From positions 1-9,218 of the forward strand of contig DATGKW010000124.1 of assembly GCA_035294465.1 (NCBI GenBank): a stretch of 9,218 nt of DNA. Reading direction: 5' to 3'. Made by a program: the position numbers and the translations under genes. Shown one piece after another: positions 1-6,030 of this stretch. This stretch comes from Paraktedonobacter sp035294465. GTDB lineage: Bacteria > Chloroflexota > Ktedonobacteria > Ktedonobacterales > Ktedonobacteraceae. The stretch's first letter is position 1; the number at the start of each line of letters is the position of its first letter. The notes below the pieces were generated by a model. The model saw nothing but the letters and a program-made list of their open reading frames with translations. It made no database searches and was not told the origin of the DNA.

Positions 1-866
1 TTGAAGATCCTTTCGCCCGATTGCGTGTCATAATCGGTGGCCAGTTTCAGATGGCCGGTGTACACAACGGCATTATCAGAGGTGCGTTTCACCATGAAAG
101 GTGTGCCGTCGACCGCATTGAGTTCGTCGGCATAGCCACTGACAAGCGCGTACTTTTGCGAGAGAATGCTGTAGCCGAGCTGGTTGACTTTAATAAAAGG
201 TGCGCTGTGTTCTGGATCTGGCGAGGTGAACTTGATGTCATTCAACCAGAACTCCTCAGCATTGTTGTTGGCGTTGCCAAAAGAGAGCAAATACACCTGA
301 TTCAGATCGAAGATACTGCCCTGTGGGATGATGTCTTTGAGGGGAATACGCACATGTTGCCAATCGGTGGTGACCGTGACGTAGGTGCTACTCTGAATCG
401 CGGGCGTATTGTAACTGGCAGGGTTGCGCCGTAGGTTATGATCTTGCATACTGATTGTAAACGTTTCGCCACCCGCAGCACCCTTGATGTTAAACTCGAG
501 TGCCCCATTGGCGTAATACGGAACTAATGAGTAGGTTTCCCAGTTGTCAGACTGGATCATTGACCACCAGCCCCAGCCGCTCCCATTCGAGGTAATGTTG
601 AAACGCATCGAGGGGAGGCCATTGTAGGTCACATTCGTATCGACTGGAAGTTCGCTACTGGACGTGGTTTCAAGGCTCAGCGGCGAGCCTGAACCAGCCC
701 ACTGATCATATTCCGTATTACCGAATACTACGAGGTCCTTTAAGGGATGACTGCTAGCAGTGGCGGCCAGTGCCCTGGTCCCGCTCCCGCTCATCACAAG
801 TGCCACAGAAAGGATCATCAGCGTCGCCATGATCGAGCAGATGATCCTCTTATACGGTTTGAGCAT
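1..866 (-). CDS. Secreted GH9-type glycoside hydrolase, N-terminal part (runs off left edge)
   Basis: The frame is open from ATG 866 to the window edge (288 codons), so the C-terminus and catalytic domain are outside. Residues 1-34 form a signal peptide: basic start (MLKPYKR), hydrophobic core and an ALA|A cleavage site, so the protein is exported. Residues about 40-215 look like a beta-sandwich carbohydrate-binding module rich in Trp, Gly and Asn (GWGWW at 97-101, DWQHVRIPL at 168-176, FWLNDIKF at 206-213). From about 223 an Ig-like domain of the CelD_N type begins (FIKVNQLGYS, then DYDTQSGERIF at the edge), which in known proteins precedes the GH9 (alpha/alpha)6 catalytic domain. Endoglucanase activity is inferred from this architecture; exo-acting GH9 enzymes are also possible. 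AAAGGAGA at 872-879 sits about 7 nt before ATG 866. An in-frame upstream ATG at 956 exists but would spoil the signal peptide. Confidence 0.72.
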   Translation of the reverse strand, partial: MLKPYKRIICSIMATLMILSVALVMSGSGTRALAATASSHPLKDLVVFGNTEYDQWAGSGSPLSLETTSSSELPVDTNVTYNGLPSMRFNITSNGSGWGWWSMIQSDNWETYSLVPYYANGALEFNIKGAAGGETFTISMQDHNLRRNPASYNTPAIQSSTYVTVTTDWQHVRIPLKDIIPQGSIFDLNQVYLLSFGNANNNAEEFWLNDIKFTSPDPEHSAPFIKVNQLGYSILSQKYALVSGYADELNAVDGTPFMVKRTSDNAVVYTGHLKLATDYDTQSGERIF

Positions 867-981
867 CCGTGTCTCCTTTCCGTAGAAACAACAACAAGCG
901 TCATTGGGATCGATTCTTGAGCTTTTTTCTCTTTTCCCTCCTTTGAAGAAATACATCCTTTCCTTGCTCTCTTTTTAGCCA

Positions 982-987
982 AGTATA
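982..987 (-). promoter_or_regulatory. Candidate -10 box for the GH9-type gene
   Basis: On the minus strand the hexamer reads TATACT, five of six matches to a sigma-70 -10. It would place transcription start about 110 nt before ATG 866. The hexamer 17 nt upstream does not resemble TTGACA, so support is weak. Confidence 0.3.
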
Positions 988-1084
988 CAAGACAAAAGCG
1001 TAGGAGACGAGAACAGATAGAAGCCACTTGGCAGTCAGTTTGCATCACATCTCTTGCAGCCACCAGTCAAATAGCTTTGCCTCT

Positions 1085-1141
1085 TATTGTATGTACGGTG
1101 GAACCATGCGCGAAGTGCATGGTTCCACCGTACATACAATA
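1085..1141. repeat. Perfect 25-bp inverted repeat with 7-nt loop
   Basis: The left arm 1085-1109 starts TATTGTATGTACGG and ends AACCATGC. The right arm 1117-1141 is its exact reverse complement, with no mismatch. The loop 1110-1116 is GCGAAGT and can close further by a G-U and a C-G pair around a GAA triloop. The element lies about 70 nt after the stop of the minus-strand transglutaminase-like gene, so it could stop or stabilise that transcript. However, neither side is followed by a clear T-run, so a classical Rho-independent terminator is not well supported. A dispersed palindromic repeat (REP or MITE-like) or a processed hairpin RNA are alternatives. Confidence 0.9.
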
Positions 1142-1211
1142 TTTCCCTGCGCAGCGAAGCCGCGCGAATTCCGCTGGAAAAGAGCGAAGGTATTCAGAAT
1201 CAGCGATGCTC

Positions 1212-2077
1212 TTAGACGAGTGAGCCATGCAGGAGGCGAAAATCACGTCTGGTTTCCCAGAGAGTTTGCAGTTGAGCAAAGTTTTCGTCGGGCTGCTGCA
1301 AGAGGCATGCAAGAGCATCAATCTCCTGCAATTTCTCTTCCTCAACTGTGTTGAAATCGATGGCGATAAAAATGGGGACCTGGGTGTAGGTGACCTCGTT
1401 GTTCATCAGGGCATGGAAATCAAAGAAGAGCAACCTGGCGAGATTTTCCAGCGCGCTCCTACCGTCCTCGATGAGCAGGCTGGCATTCTGGCGACCTTCG
1501 CGCACGGCCAACCAGGCATTAGCCCCAAAGTGAAAGGTCTCAGGCGGCATGTCGAAAGGATCGAAAGGACGATTTTCTAGCGAGGTATCGGCATCGATGG
1601 TAATCCTGCGTTTCTCTGGCGCGTGCCTGTACTGAGTGATCCAGTGGGTTTCCATCCTATCAGAGCGAATGTAGGGAGCATAGCCGGCGCGAACACGAGC
1701 GGGTATCCCTCTGGTCTTCAAGATTGTAGCCATGAGAATAGCCACGGCACGGCAGGTAATGATGATTTTGTTTTCTACCGCCCGATCAGGGACAAAGCCA
1801 CGCAGATCGCGGCGATAGAGTTCGGCGAGCATAGCCACGGCGGTTGGAAAGTAGTCGTCTTCCCAGGGCACTTCGCGGATATTCCCGTAGGCGGGATTGG
1901 TCTGGACGCCCTCTCTGCTCGCAGACAATGAGAGGCTATGGAGATCACCTGCTGCTTGACGAGGCGACCCGCCTGCCCGATGTCGGTGGGTAGATCGCGC
2001 TGAAAGTTTTCCTGATAGAGGCCAGGATAGGTGAACTGGCTGAAAGTGCAGTAGTAGTCAAACAAGTTCTGCTCCAT
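1212..2077 (-). pseudogene. Transglutaminase-like domain protein, frameshifted
   Basis: Two frames together make one protein. From ATG 2077, preceded by AAAGGA, the first reads MEQNLFDYYCTFSQFTYPG and on to RLVKQQVIS. The second, from about 1945 to the stop at 1212, reads REGVQTNPAYG onward and holds the catalytic core. Counted from TTG 1928, the expected triad is present: Cys59 (ITCRAV), His95 (ETHWITQY) and Asp112 (TIDAD), with the family phrase KTRGIPARVRAG between them. The 866-nt span is one base short of a whole number of codons. Adding one base near 1941-1942 would give a 288-aa protein reading VISHSLSLSASREG. The family is a cytosolic transglutaminase-like (papain-fold) group of unknown substrate. 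It stands divergent from the HTH-WYL regulator, which may control it. A sequencing error cannot be told from real decay here. TTG 1928 could also start a shorter protein, but it lacks the conserved N-terminus. Confidence 0.75.
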
Positions 2078-2187
2078 GAGGTTATCCTTTCTTTGCCTTG
2101 TACTGGAAGAAACCGCCCACAATTTGCAGGCATACGTCAAAGCGTGATTGCATTGCATGGTCCTTTTCCTGCTTCTCTGAAAACAGT

Positions 2188-2203
2188 ATGGTAAGCATAC
2201 CAT
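2188..2203. promoter_or_regulatory. 16-bp dyad, candidate operator in the divergent gap
   Basis: ATGGTA and TACCAT are exact inverted half-sites separated by AGCA. They overlap a second small dyad, GTATG/CATAC. The site lies between the transglutaminase-like gene (minus) and the HTH-WYL regulator (plus), about 90-110 nt from each start, where an autoregulated operator is expected. Binding by the neighbouring regulator is inference. Confidence 0.4.
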
Positions 2204-2284
2204 CCAAATCCTGACGTCTTTTGACAGGGTTTCTGTGGTACACTTAGTTGCATCGTAGACACGTTTTCCCACGCGACATATCAT

Positions 2285-2290
2285 GGAGGG
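2285..2290 (+). promoter_or_regulatory. Ribosome binding site deciding the TTG start of the WYL regulator
   Basis: GGAGGG ends 5 nt before TTG 2296. The frame is open upstream to TTG 2248, but that start has no Shine-Dalgarno match. Starting at 2296 gives (M)RADRLLSLLLLLQ, the usual beginning of YafY-type regulators. Confidence 0.75.
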
Positions 2291-2295
2291 ATTTC

Positions 2296-3201
2296 TTGCG
2301 AGCAGATCGACTTCTCTCTCTTCTCCTGCTCTTACAAACCAGGGGGCGGATGACTGCTCAGGCGCTGGCGGAGCATCTGGAGGTTTCTGAACGGACCATT
2401 TACCGCGGCATCGAGGCACTTAGTTTTGCGGGCATCCCGCTTTATAGCGAACATGGGCCGGGCGGTGGCTATGAATTGCTCGATGGGTACCAGACAAGAC
2501 TGAACGGCCTAACCATCCAGGAGGTCCGCGCGCTCTTCTTGCTGAGCATTTCTACACCTCTAGCCGATCTCGGACTTGATCAGACGCTTGAGGATGCACT
2601 CCTCAAACTCTCTGCGGCGCTTCCTGCACCTTCTCGCGAACAGGCCGTGCAAGTACGCCAGCGTATCTACATGGATACAGCGCAACCGGCTCATTCCGGG
2701 CGGGTAATTTCCCATCTGGGATGCATCCAGGAGGCGATCTGGAATGATTGCACCTTGCGCCTGACCTATCAAGGATATTACAGGCGCTTTTTCGATCCGT
2801 ATGGTCTTGTCTCGCGGCACGGAACATGGTATCTGGTCGGGGCGAGTGCGGGGATGATCCACGTGGTGCATGTGGCGCATATTCGAGCTGCTGAGCTGAC
2901 CGAGCGGCACTTTACTCGACCGGCAGAATTTGATCTCGTTACCTATTGGGCAAAGCATGCTGTACCGATCAAGCGCGATCCGGCAGGCGATAGGAGGAGC
3001 CCAGTGCAAAAAAAAGCCAGAATAAAAACCGCTGTATCCGCGCACATGTTGCCTCGAAGGAGTATTCACACGGCTCGCGCCCAGAAGAAAAAAAAGCATT
3101 TTTCGTTTTGGCCGGCGTCAAACCTGGATCTGCCCACTGCGCCAGGTATTTACCGCTTCCTCAACTCCCTGGATATAGGCCGACACGTCGTTGTTATCTG
3201 A
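2296..3201 (+). CDS. YafY-type HTH-WYL transcriptional regulator with abnormal C-terminus
   Basis: From TTG 2296 the protein is 301 aa. Residues about 4-60 are a DeoR/HTH_11-type winged helix (RMTAQALAEHLEVSERTIYR, then GPGGGYELLDGY as the wing). Residues about 130-215 are the WYL ligand-sensing domain (LRLTYQ, FDPYGLVSRHGTWYLVGA, HVAHIRAAEL), ending FDLVTYWA at about 212-219. Such proteins bind operator DNA and usually sense a small ligand. After residue 219 the sequence stops looking like the family. The usual C-terminal WCX region (about 80 residues) is replaced by a basic tail with lysine runs from two A8 tracts (3008-3015 and 3088-3095). The last 84 bases overlap the convergent glucosaminidase gene. 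Loss of one A in the first tract would instead end the protein at TAA 3023-3025 (242 aa). The true C-terminus is therefore uncertain, and the gene may be a truncated or decayed regulator. It is divergent from the transglutaminase-like gene. Confidence 0.8.
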   Translation: MRADRLLSLLLLLQTRGRMTAQALAEHLEVSERTIYRGIEALSFAGIPLYSEHGPGGGYELLDGYQTRLNGLTIQEVRALFLLSISTPLADLGLDQTLEDALLKLSAALPAPSREQAVQVRQRIYMDTAQPAHSGRVISHLGCIQEAIWNDCTLRLTYQGYYRRFFDPYGLVSRHGTWYLVGASAGMIHVVHVAHIRAAELTERHFTRPAEFDLVTYWAKHAVPIKRDPAGDRRSPVQKKARIKTAVSAHMLPRRSIHTARAQKKKKHFSFWPASNLDLPTAPGIYRFLNSLDIGRHVVVI

Positions 3202-3744
3202 ACTGGGGGCGTAGACCGGAACGATCTGATCGATGGTTGTAAGCTTCCATTCTTCCACATACTGCACCTTAATCAGCTTATACCAATCCTCAAAGCCTTC
3301 TTCCCAGGTTTTATATTTGCGGTAGCCGTCATAGCTGGCATAGCCGGGCGTGGCGCGAATATTGCCGAGGGAAAGCGTCACCTGGGCCACGCCAGTTGTG
3401 CCCAAACGGCTCTCTTGCATGAAAAAAGCCAGGGCGTAGACGGGATCAATGCCGTACTGCACGCCGAGATCATAAAGGGACTGCCCTTTGCCGCGCGCGG
3501 GCGAGCGGTAGAAGTCCAGTACCTGGTTAATGAAGTCCGCATCGATTGTAGGGACGCCCGTCACTTCGTAGCGCGTATCGAGCCAGATGCCGCTATTCAA
3601 GGAATTGGGGCTGCTCAGTAGCCAGGCAACTCCCAGGGCCAGAATGATCAGGGTAGAGCCGATAACCAGAGAGAGTGATGAAGGATGAGAGCGCCGTTTA
3701 TGTGAAAGGGCCCGTCGCTTATGCTGTTTTTTTACCTTGGGCAT
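3118..3744 (-). CDS. Membrane-anchored glucosaminidase-domain protein
   Basis: The protein is 208 aa. The N-terminus is very basic and presumably cytoplasmic (residues 2-19, many Lys and Arg). One membrane segment follows at about 24-44 (SLVIGSTLIILALGVAWLL), so the rest faces outward. The domain from about 68 to 202 resembles Glucosaminidase/lysozyme-like peptidoglycan hydrolases of the GH73 type: SLYDLGVQYGIDPVYALAFF, then MQESRLGTTGVA, whose Glu111 is the expected catalytic acid, then SLGNIRATPGYASYDGYRKY and WEEGFEDWYKLI. Cleavage of beta-N-acetylglucosaminyl bonds in the wall is inferred from the family. A Shine-Dalgarno GGAGAA lies 8 nt before ATG 3744. Its 3' end overlaps the tail of the convergent regulator frame. 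Two T8 tracts on this strand (3095-3088 and 3015-3008) follow the stop and may help end transcription, but I see no strong GC stem before them. Confidence 0.8.
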   Translation of the reverse strand: MPKVKKQHKRRALSHKRRSHPSSLSLVIGSTLIILALGVAWLLSSPNSLNSGIWLDTRYEVTGVPTIDADFINQVLDFYRSPARGKGQSLYDLGVQYGIDPVYALAFFMQESRLGTTGVAQVTLSLGNIRATPGYASYDGYRKYKTWEEGFEDWYKLIKVQYVEEWKLTTIDQIVPVYAPSSDNNDVSAYIQGVEEAVNTWRSGQIQV

Positions 3745-4185
3745 AGAAGATGTTCTCCGCGTCCCAACGAAAAAGGTCTCGCTTATCCAATAAAATCTAT
3801 TCTAATCGATTTACGTCTGACTGCTATGAGGTGTTGCATAAGACAGCAGTGGCATCGTTCACATTGTTTCAATACTGAGAAGCGGGCTGTTGGTATTCAT
3901 GCATTCTTTTATCTCCAGATCTGGCCGAATGTTCTGATGCAAGGGAAATAGTTGGGAGGTGTGGCAGTCATTCTTCAGGCGCCACTTGCTGCCACGCTTT
4001 GCTGCCGTCGAGCATGTGCAGGAGGATGTTGTGTGGGAAGCGGTCAAGCCGGTGGCTTACGAGGCCCGATGGCAGCAGGGCCGATCTACGCGAACCGAAG
4101 ATGCTATAATAACAGGTGGAATATGCTGCTCAACGCGGAGCATACTAGAGGGCAACCAGGTAGAGTTACGAAAGGTACAATCCCT
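3745..4185. other. Divergent non-coding gap before glutaryl-CoA dehydrogenase
   Basis: These 441 bases lie between the divergently transcribed glucosaminidase gene and the glutaryl-CoA dehydrogenase gene. Frames across it are open (one runs into the dehydrogenase from 3952, another from 3959), but their translations are Cys/Arg/His-rich and resemble nothing I know. Features seen are a strong extended -10 at 4102-4110 for the dehydrogenase, a 7-bp inverted repeat GTGGCAG/CTGCCAC (3961-3967 and 3989-3995, 21-nt loop), a 10-bp palindrome CCAGATCTGG (3915-3924) and a weak minus-strand -10 (TAGAAT, 3799-3804) that could serve the glucosaminidase gene. Confidence 0.55.
4102..4110 (+). promoter_or_regulatory. 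Extended -10 promoter of glutaryl-CoA dehydrogenase
   Basis: TGCTATAAT is a perfect extended -10 (TGnTATAAT). Its -35 region is poor, which is common for extended -10 promoters. It puts transcription start near 4117 and gives a leader of about 70 nt to ATG 4186. It also argues against starts further upstream. Confidence 0.6.
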
Positions 4186-5379
4186 ATGGCAGAGACAATC
4201 ACCTCCCGCCCGGTGCAGATGCCGCCGGCGACCGATCTCTATAATATCGATCATCTGTTTAGCGAGGAAGAGCGAATGGTGCGCGACACCGTGCGCAAGT
4301 TTGTGCAAGAGCGCGTGCTACCCATTATTGGCAAACACTTTGAAGCCGGCACTTTTCCGCGCGAGCTGATTCCTGAGATTGCTGAACTGGGTCTGCTGGG
4401 TATGCATCTGGAGGGCTACGGTTGCGCCGGGTTGAGCGCGGTCTGTTACGGCTTGGCCTGCCAGGAACTGGAAGCGGGCGATAGCGGCCTGCGTTCCTTT
4501 GTGTCGGTACAGGGTTCGCTGGCGATGTTCCCGATCTGGAAATTTGGTTCAGAAGAACAGAAGCAGCGCTGGCTGCCAAAGATGGCGAAGGGTGAGATTA
4601 TTGGCTGCTTTGGCCTGACCGAGCCGGATTCCGGCAGCGATCCCGGGAGCATGCAGACCAGGGCCGAGCGCGACGGCAATACATATATTCTGAACGGCAC
4701 CAAAATGTGGATTACCAACGGAAGCATTGCTGATCTGGCCGTAATCTGGGCGAAGACGGAAGATGGTATTCGAGGCTTCCTGGTGGAGCGCGGCACGCCC
4801 GGCTTTAGTGCCAGCAATATTCATCAGAAGCTCTCCTTACGCGCCTCGGTTACTTCGGAACTGCATTTTGCCGATTGCCGCGTACCGGCGGCCAGTATGT
4901 TGCCAAATGTGCGCGGCCTGCGTGGTCCCCTTTCGTGCTTGGACGAAGCGCGTTACGGTATCGCCTGGGGCGCGAACGGCGCGGCGCGTACCTGCTACGA
5001 GACGGCGCTCAACTACGCAAGAACGCGCGTCCAGTTTGGCCGGCCAATCGCTAGCTTCCAAATGGTTCAGCAGAAACTGGCCATCATGGCCACCGAACTG
5101 ATCAAATCTCAGTTACTCGCGCTCCAGCTCGGTCGCCTGAAAGATGAAGGACTCCTGCATCCTGTACAAATTTCGGTAGCCAAGCGCAACAATGTGCGCG
5201 AGGCGCTGAAAACGGCCCGCGAGGCTCGTGCGATCCTGGGCGCTAATGGCATTACCCTGGAATACCCAATCAGCCGCCACTCCAATAATCTAGAGTCGGT
5301 CTTTACCTATGAAGGCACCGATGATATTCACACGCTGGTCATCGGTCAGGCCATTACGGGGATGAACGCGTTTTCCTAA
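4186..5379 (+). CDS. gcdH: Glutaryl-CoA dehydrogenase
   Basis: This 397-aa acyl-CoA dehydrogenase oxidises and decarboxylates glutaryl-CoA to crotonyl-CoA using FAD and passing electrons to ETF. It acts late in lysine, tryptophan or aromatic-acid breakdown. It closely follows the known glutaryl-CoA dehydrogenase pattern: LRSFVSVQGSL at 102-112, with Arg103 matching the glutaryl-binding Arg; GCFGLTEPDSGSDP at 140-153; TKMWITNGSIADL at 172-184; RYGIAWGANGAA at 256-267; RVQFGRPI at 281-288; and YEGTDDIHTLVIGQAITG at 375-392, with Glu376 as the catalytic base. Length is normal for the family (about 390-400). The start at ATG 4186 follows AAAGG (4170-4174) and gives MAETITSRP; the longer upstream frame is unsupported and contains the promoter. 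The stop TAA (5377-5379) overlaps the sortase stop on the other strand. Confidence 0.93.
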   Translation: MAETITSRPVQMPPATDLYNIDHLFSEEERMVRDTVRKFVQERVLPIIGKHFEAGTFPRELIPEIAELGLLGMHLEGYGCAGLSAVCYGLACQELEAGDSGLRSFVSVQGSLAMFPIWKFGSEEQKQRWLPKMAKGEIIGCFGLTEPDSGSDPGSMQTRAERDGNTYILNGTKMWITNGSIADLAVIWAKTEDGIRGFLVERGTPGFSASNIHQKLSLRASVTSELHFADCRVPAASMLPNVRGLRGPLSCLDEARYGIAWGANGAARTCYETALNYARTRVQFGRPIASFQMVQQKLAIMATELIKSQLLALQLGRLKDEGLLHPVQISVAKRNNVREALKTAREARAILGANGITLEYPISRHSNNLESVFTYEGTDDIHTLVIGQAITGMNAFS

Positions 5380-5960
5380 CCCACCTGTGTTGTAAACACA
5401 ACCAGTCGTTGATCATACCCATGCCCCGTCCAGACGCCGCTACAGGTAATCAGGTTGAGGTGATGTGCTGTGCTTGGACCGAAGACAGCGTTGAGAACCT
5501 GAGCACTGGAGGCAGTCGCGGGGTAGGAGACGGCGCGGTTGACGACAAAGTGCAGGGTTGAACCCTGGATAGTGGTAACGTAGACATCATCGCCGGGGGC
5601 CAGGTCCCGTAGATACCAGAAGACCGCCGGGTCGCCGCCAACGCGGTCAACATGGCCAGCAATCACTGCGTTGCCGGGCTGGCCTGGAGCTGCGCCAGGG
5701 GCATACCAGAAAACATGCGTCCAGTAGGGCGAATTGATGGCCTGAGAGACCGGTGCGTCCATCAACCCCTGGGCGGTTTTGCCTACGTTCATCACGTCTG
5801 CATCCACATGAATGGCCGGAATGCTCAGCTTCGCCGGCTGCCATGGCTCCGCGGCCGGCGAAATAATGGTGCTGGCGGTAACGTGATGCGTGAAGTTATA
5901 AAGTACGACGCCAATAACAAGGACGAGCGCCAGAATAGAGTAGAGCAGAAATTTTCTCAT
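5376..5960 (-). CDS. Class F-like sortase
   Basis: The protein is 194 aa, with an N-terminal signal-anchor at about 4-21 (FLLYSILALVLVIGVVLY), so the enzyme sits on the outer face of the membrane. The sortase beta-barrel follows: KLSIPAIHVDADV (44-56), VFWYAPGAAPGQPGNAVIAGHVD (His103 catalytic), VFWYLRDLAPGDDV (113-126), NLITCSG (Cys173 nucleophile) and YDQRLVVFT (Arg185). All three catalytic residues are present. The APG.PGNAVIAGHVD pattern and the short length fit the class F sortases annotated in Actinobacteria and Chloroflexi. These cut a C-terminal sorting signal and attach proteins to the cell surface; the substrate is unknown. No protein with a visible sorting signal ends in this window. 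A weak GGAAAA lies before ATG 5960. It follows the reductase gene by 66 nt on the same strand and may be co-transcribed or use a weak promoter at 6002-6030. Confidence 0.88.
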   Translation of the reverse strand: MRKFLLYSILALVLVIGVVLYNFTHHVTASTIISPAAEPWQPAKLSIPAIHVDADVMNVGKTAQGLMDAPVSQAINSPYWTHVFWYAPGAAPGQPGNAVIAGHVDRVGGDPAVFWYLRDLAPGDDVYVTTIQGSTLHFVVNRAVSYPATASSAQVLNAVFGPSTAHHLNLITCSGVWTGHGYDQRLVVFTTQVG

Positions 5961-6001
5961 GGGCTTTTTCCGTGTACTCAGGCAACTACTTTATGACCCC
6001 G

Positions 6002-6030
6002 AATAGAGGATACGGGTTGATGATAATCAA
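6002..6030 (-). promoter_or_regulatory. Weak candidate promoter for the sortase gene
   Basis: On the minus strand TTGATT (6030-6025) and TCTATT (6007-6002) are separated by 17 nt, each matching four of six consensus bases. The -35 overlaps the reductase stop codon. Co-transcription from upstream is an equally good explanation. Confidence 0.25.

Larger units (their letters stand above)
867..1211. other. Non-coding gap with GH9 leader and a long hairpin
   Basis: These 345 bases separate the end of the transglutaminase-like gene from the start of the GH9-type gene, both on the minus strand. No convincing gene was found. Short frames exist on both strands, but they lack family features and partly consist of the inverted repeat read through. 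The gap holds the perfect inverted repeat at 1085-1141, a candidate -10 (TATACT) at 982-987 and a leader of about 110 nt. The leader carries a second Shine-Dalgarno-like AAAGGAGGG near 937-945, with no well-spaced start codon of its own. Confidence 0.6.

Noticed and set aside
818..1063. 81-codon minus-strand frame across the GH9 leader
   Set aside because: It is in a different frame from the GH9 gene, overlaps its start and has no plausible product.
1085..1141. The long hairpin as a standard Rho-independent terminator
   Set aside because: The stem is strong, but neither strand has the following T-run, so it is listed as a repeat instead.
1067..1354. Two opposite-strand frames that encode nearly the same peptide (CMYGGTM... 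HGSTVHTI)
   Set aside because: The similarity is simply the perfect inverted repeat read from both strands, not two related genes.
2221..2244. TTGACA followed by TACACT as a promoter for the WYL regulator
   Set aside because: The spacer is only 12 nt, too short for a sigma-70 promoter, and no good -10 exists at 16-18 nt.
3952..4185. In-frame upstream extension of the glutaryl-CoA dehydrogenase (78 extra residues)
   Set aside because: The extra residues match no acyl-CoA dehydrogenase, contain the extended -10 promoter, and ATG 4186 has a usable Shine-Dalgarno and gives the usual family length.
3959..4369. 136-codon plus-strand frame overlapping the dehydrogenase start
   Set aside because: It ends deep inside the dehydrogenase in another frame, and its translation resembles no known family.
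4446..4817. Long minus-strand frame inside the dehydrogenase
   Set aside because: It is antisense to a strongly supported gene and has no recognisable domain.
6017..6030. TTGAT-GATA-ATCAA small palindrome over the reductase stop
   Set aside because: A 5-bp AT-rich stem without a T-run is too weak to call a terminator and is likely to arise by chance.
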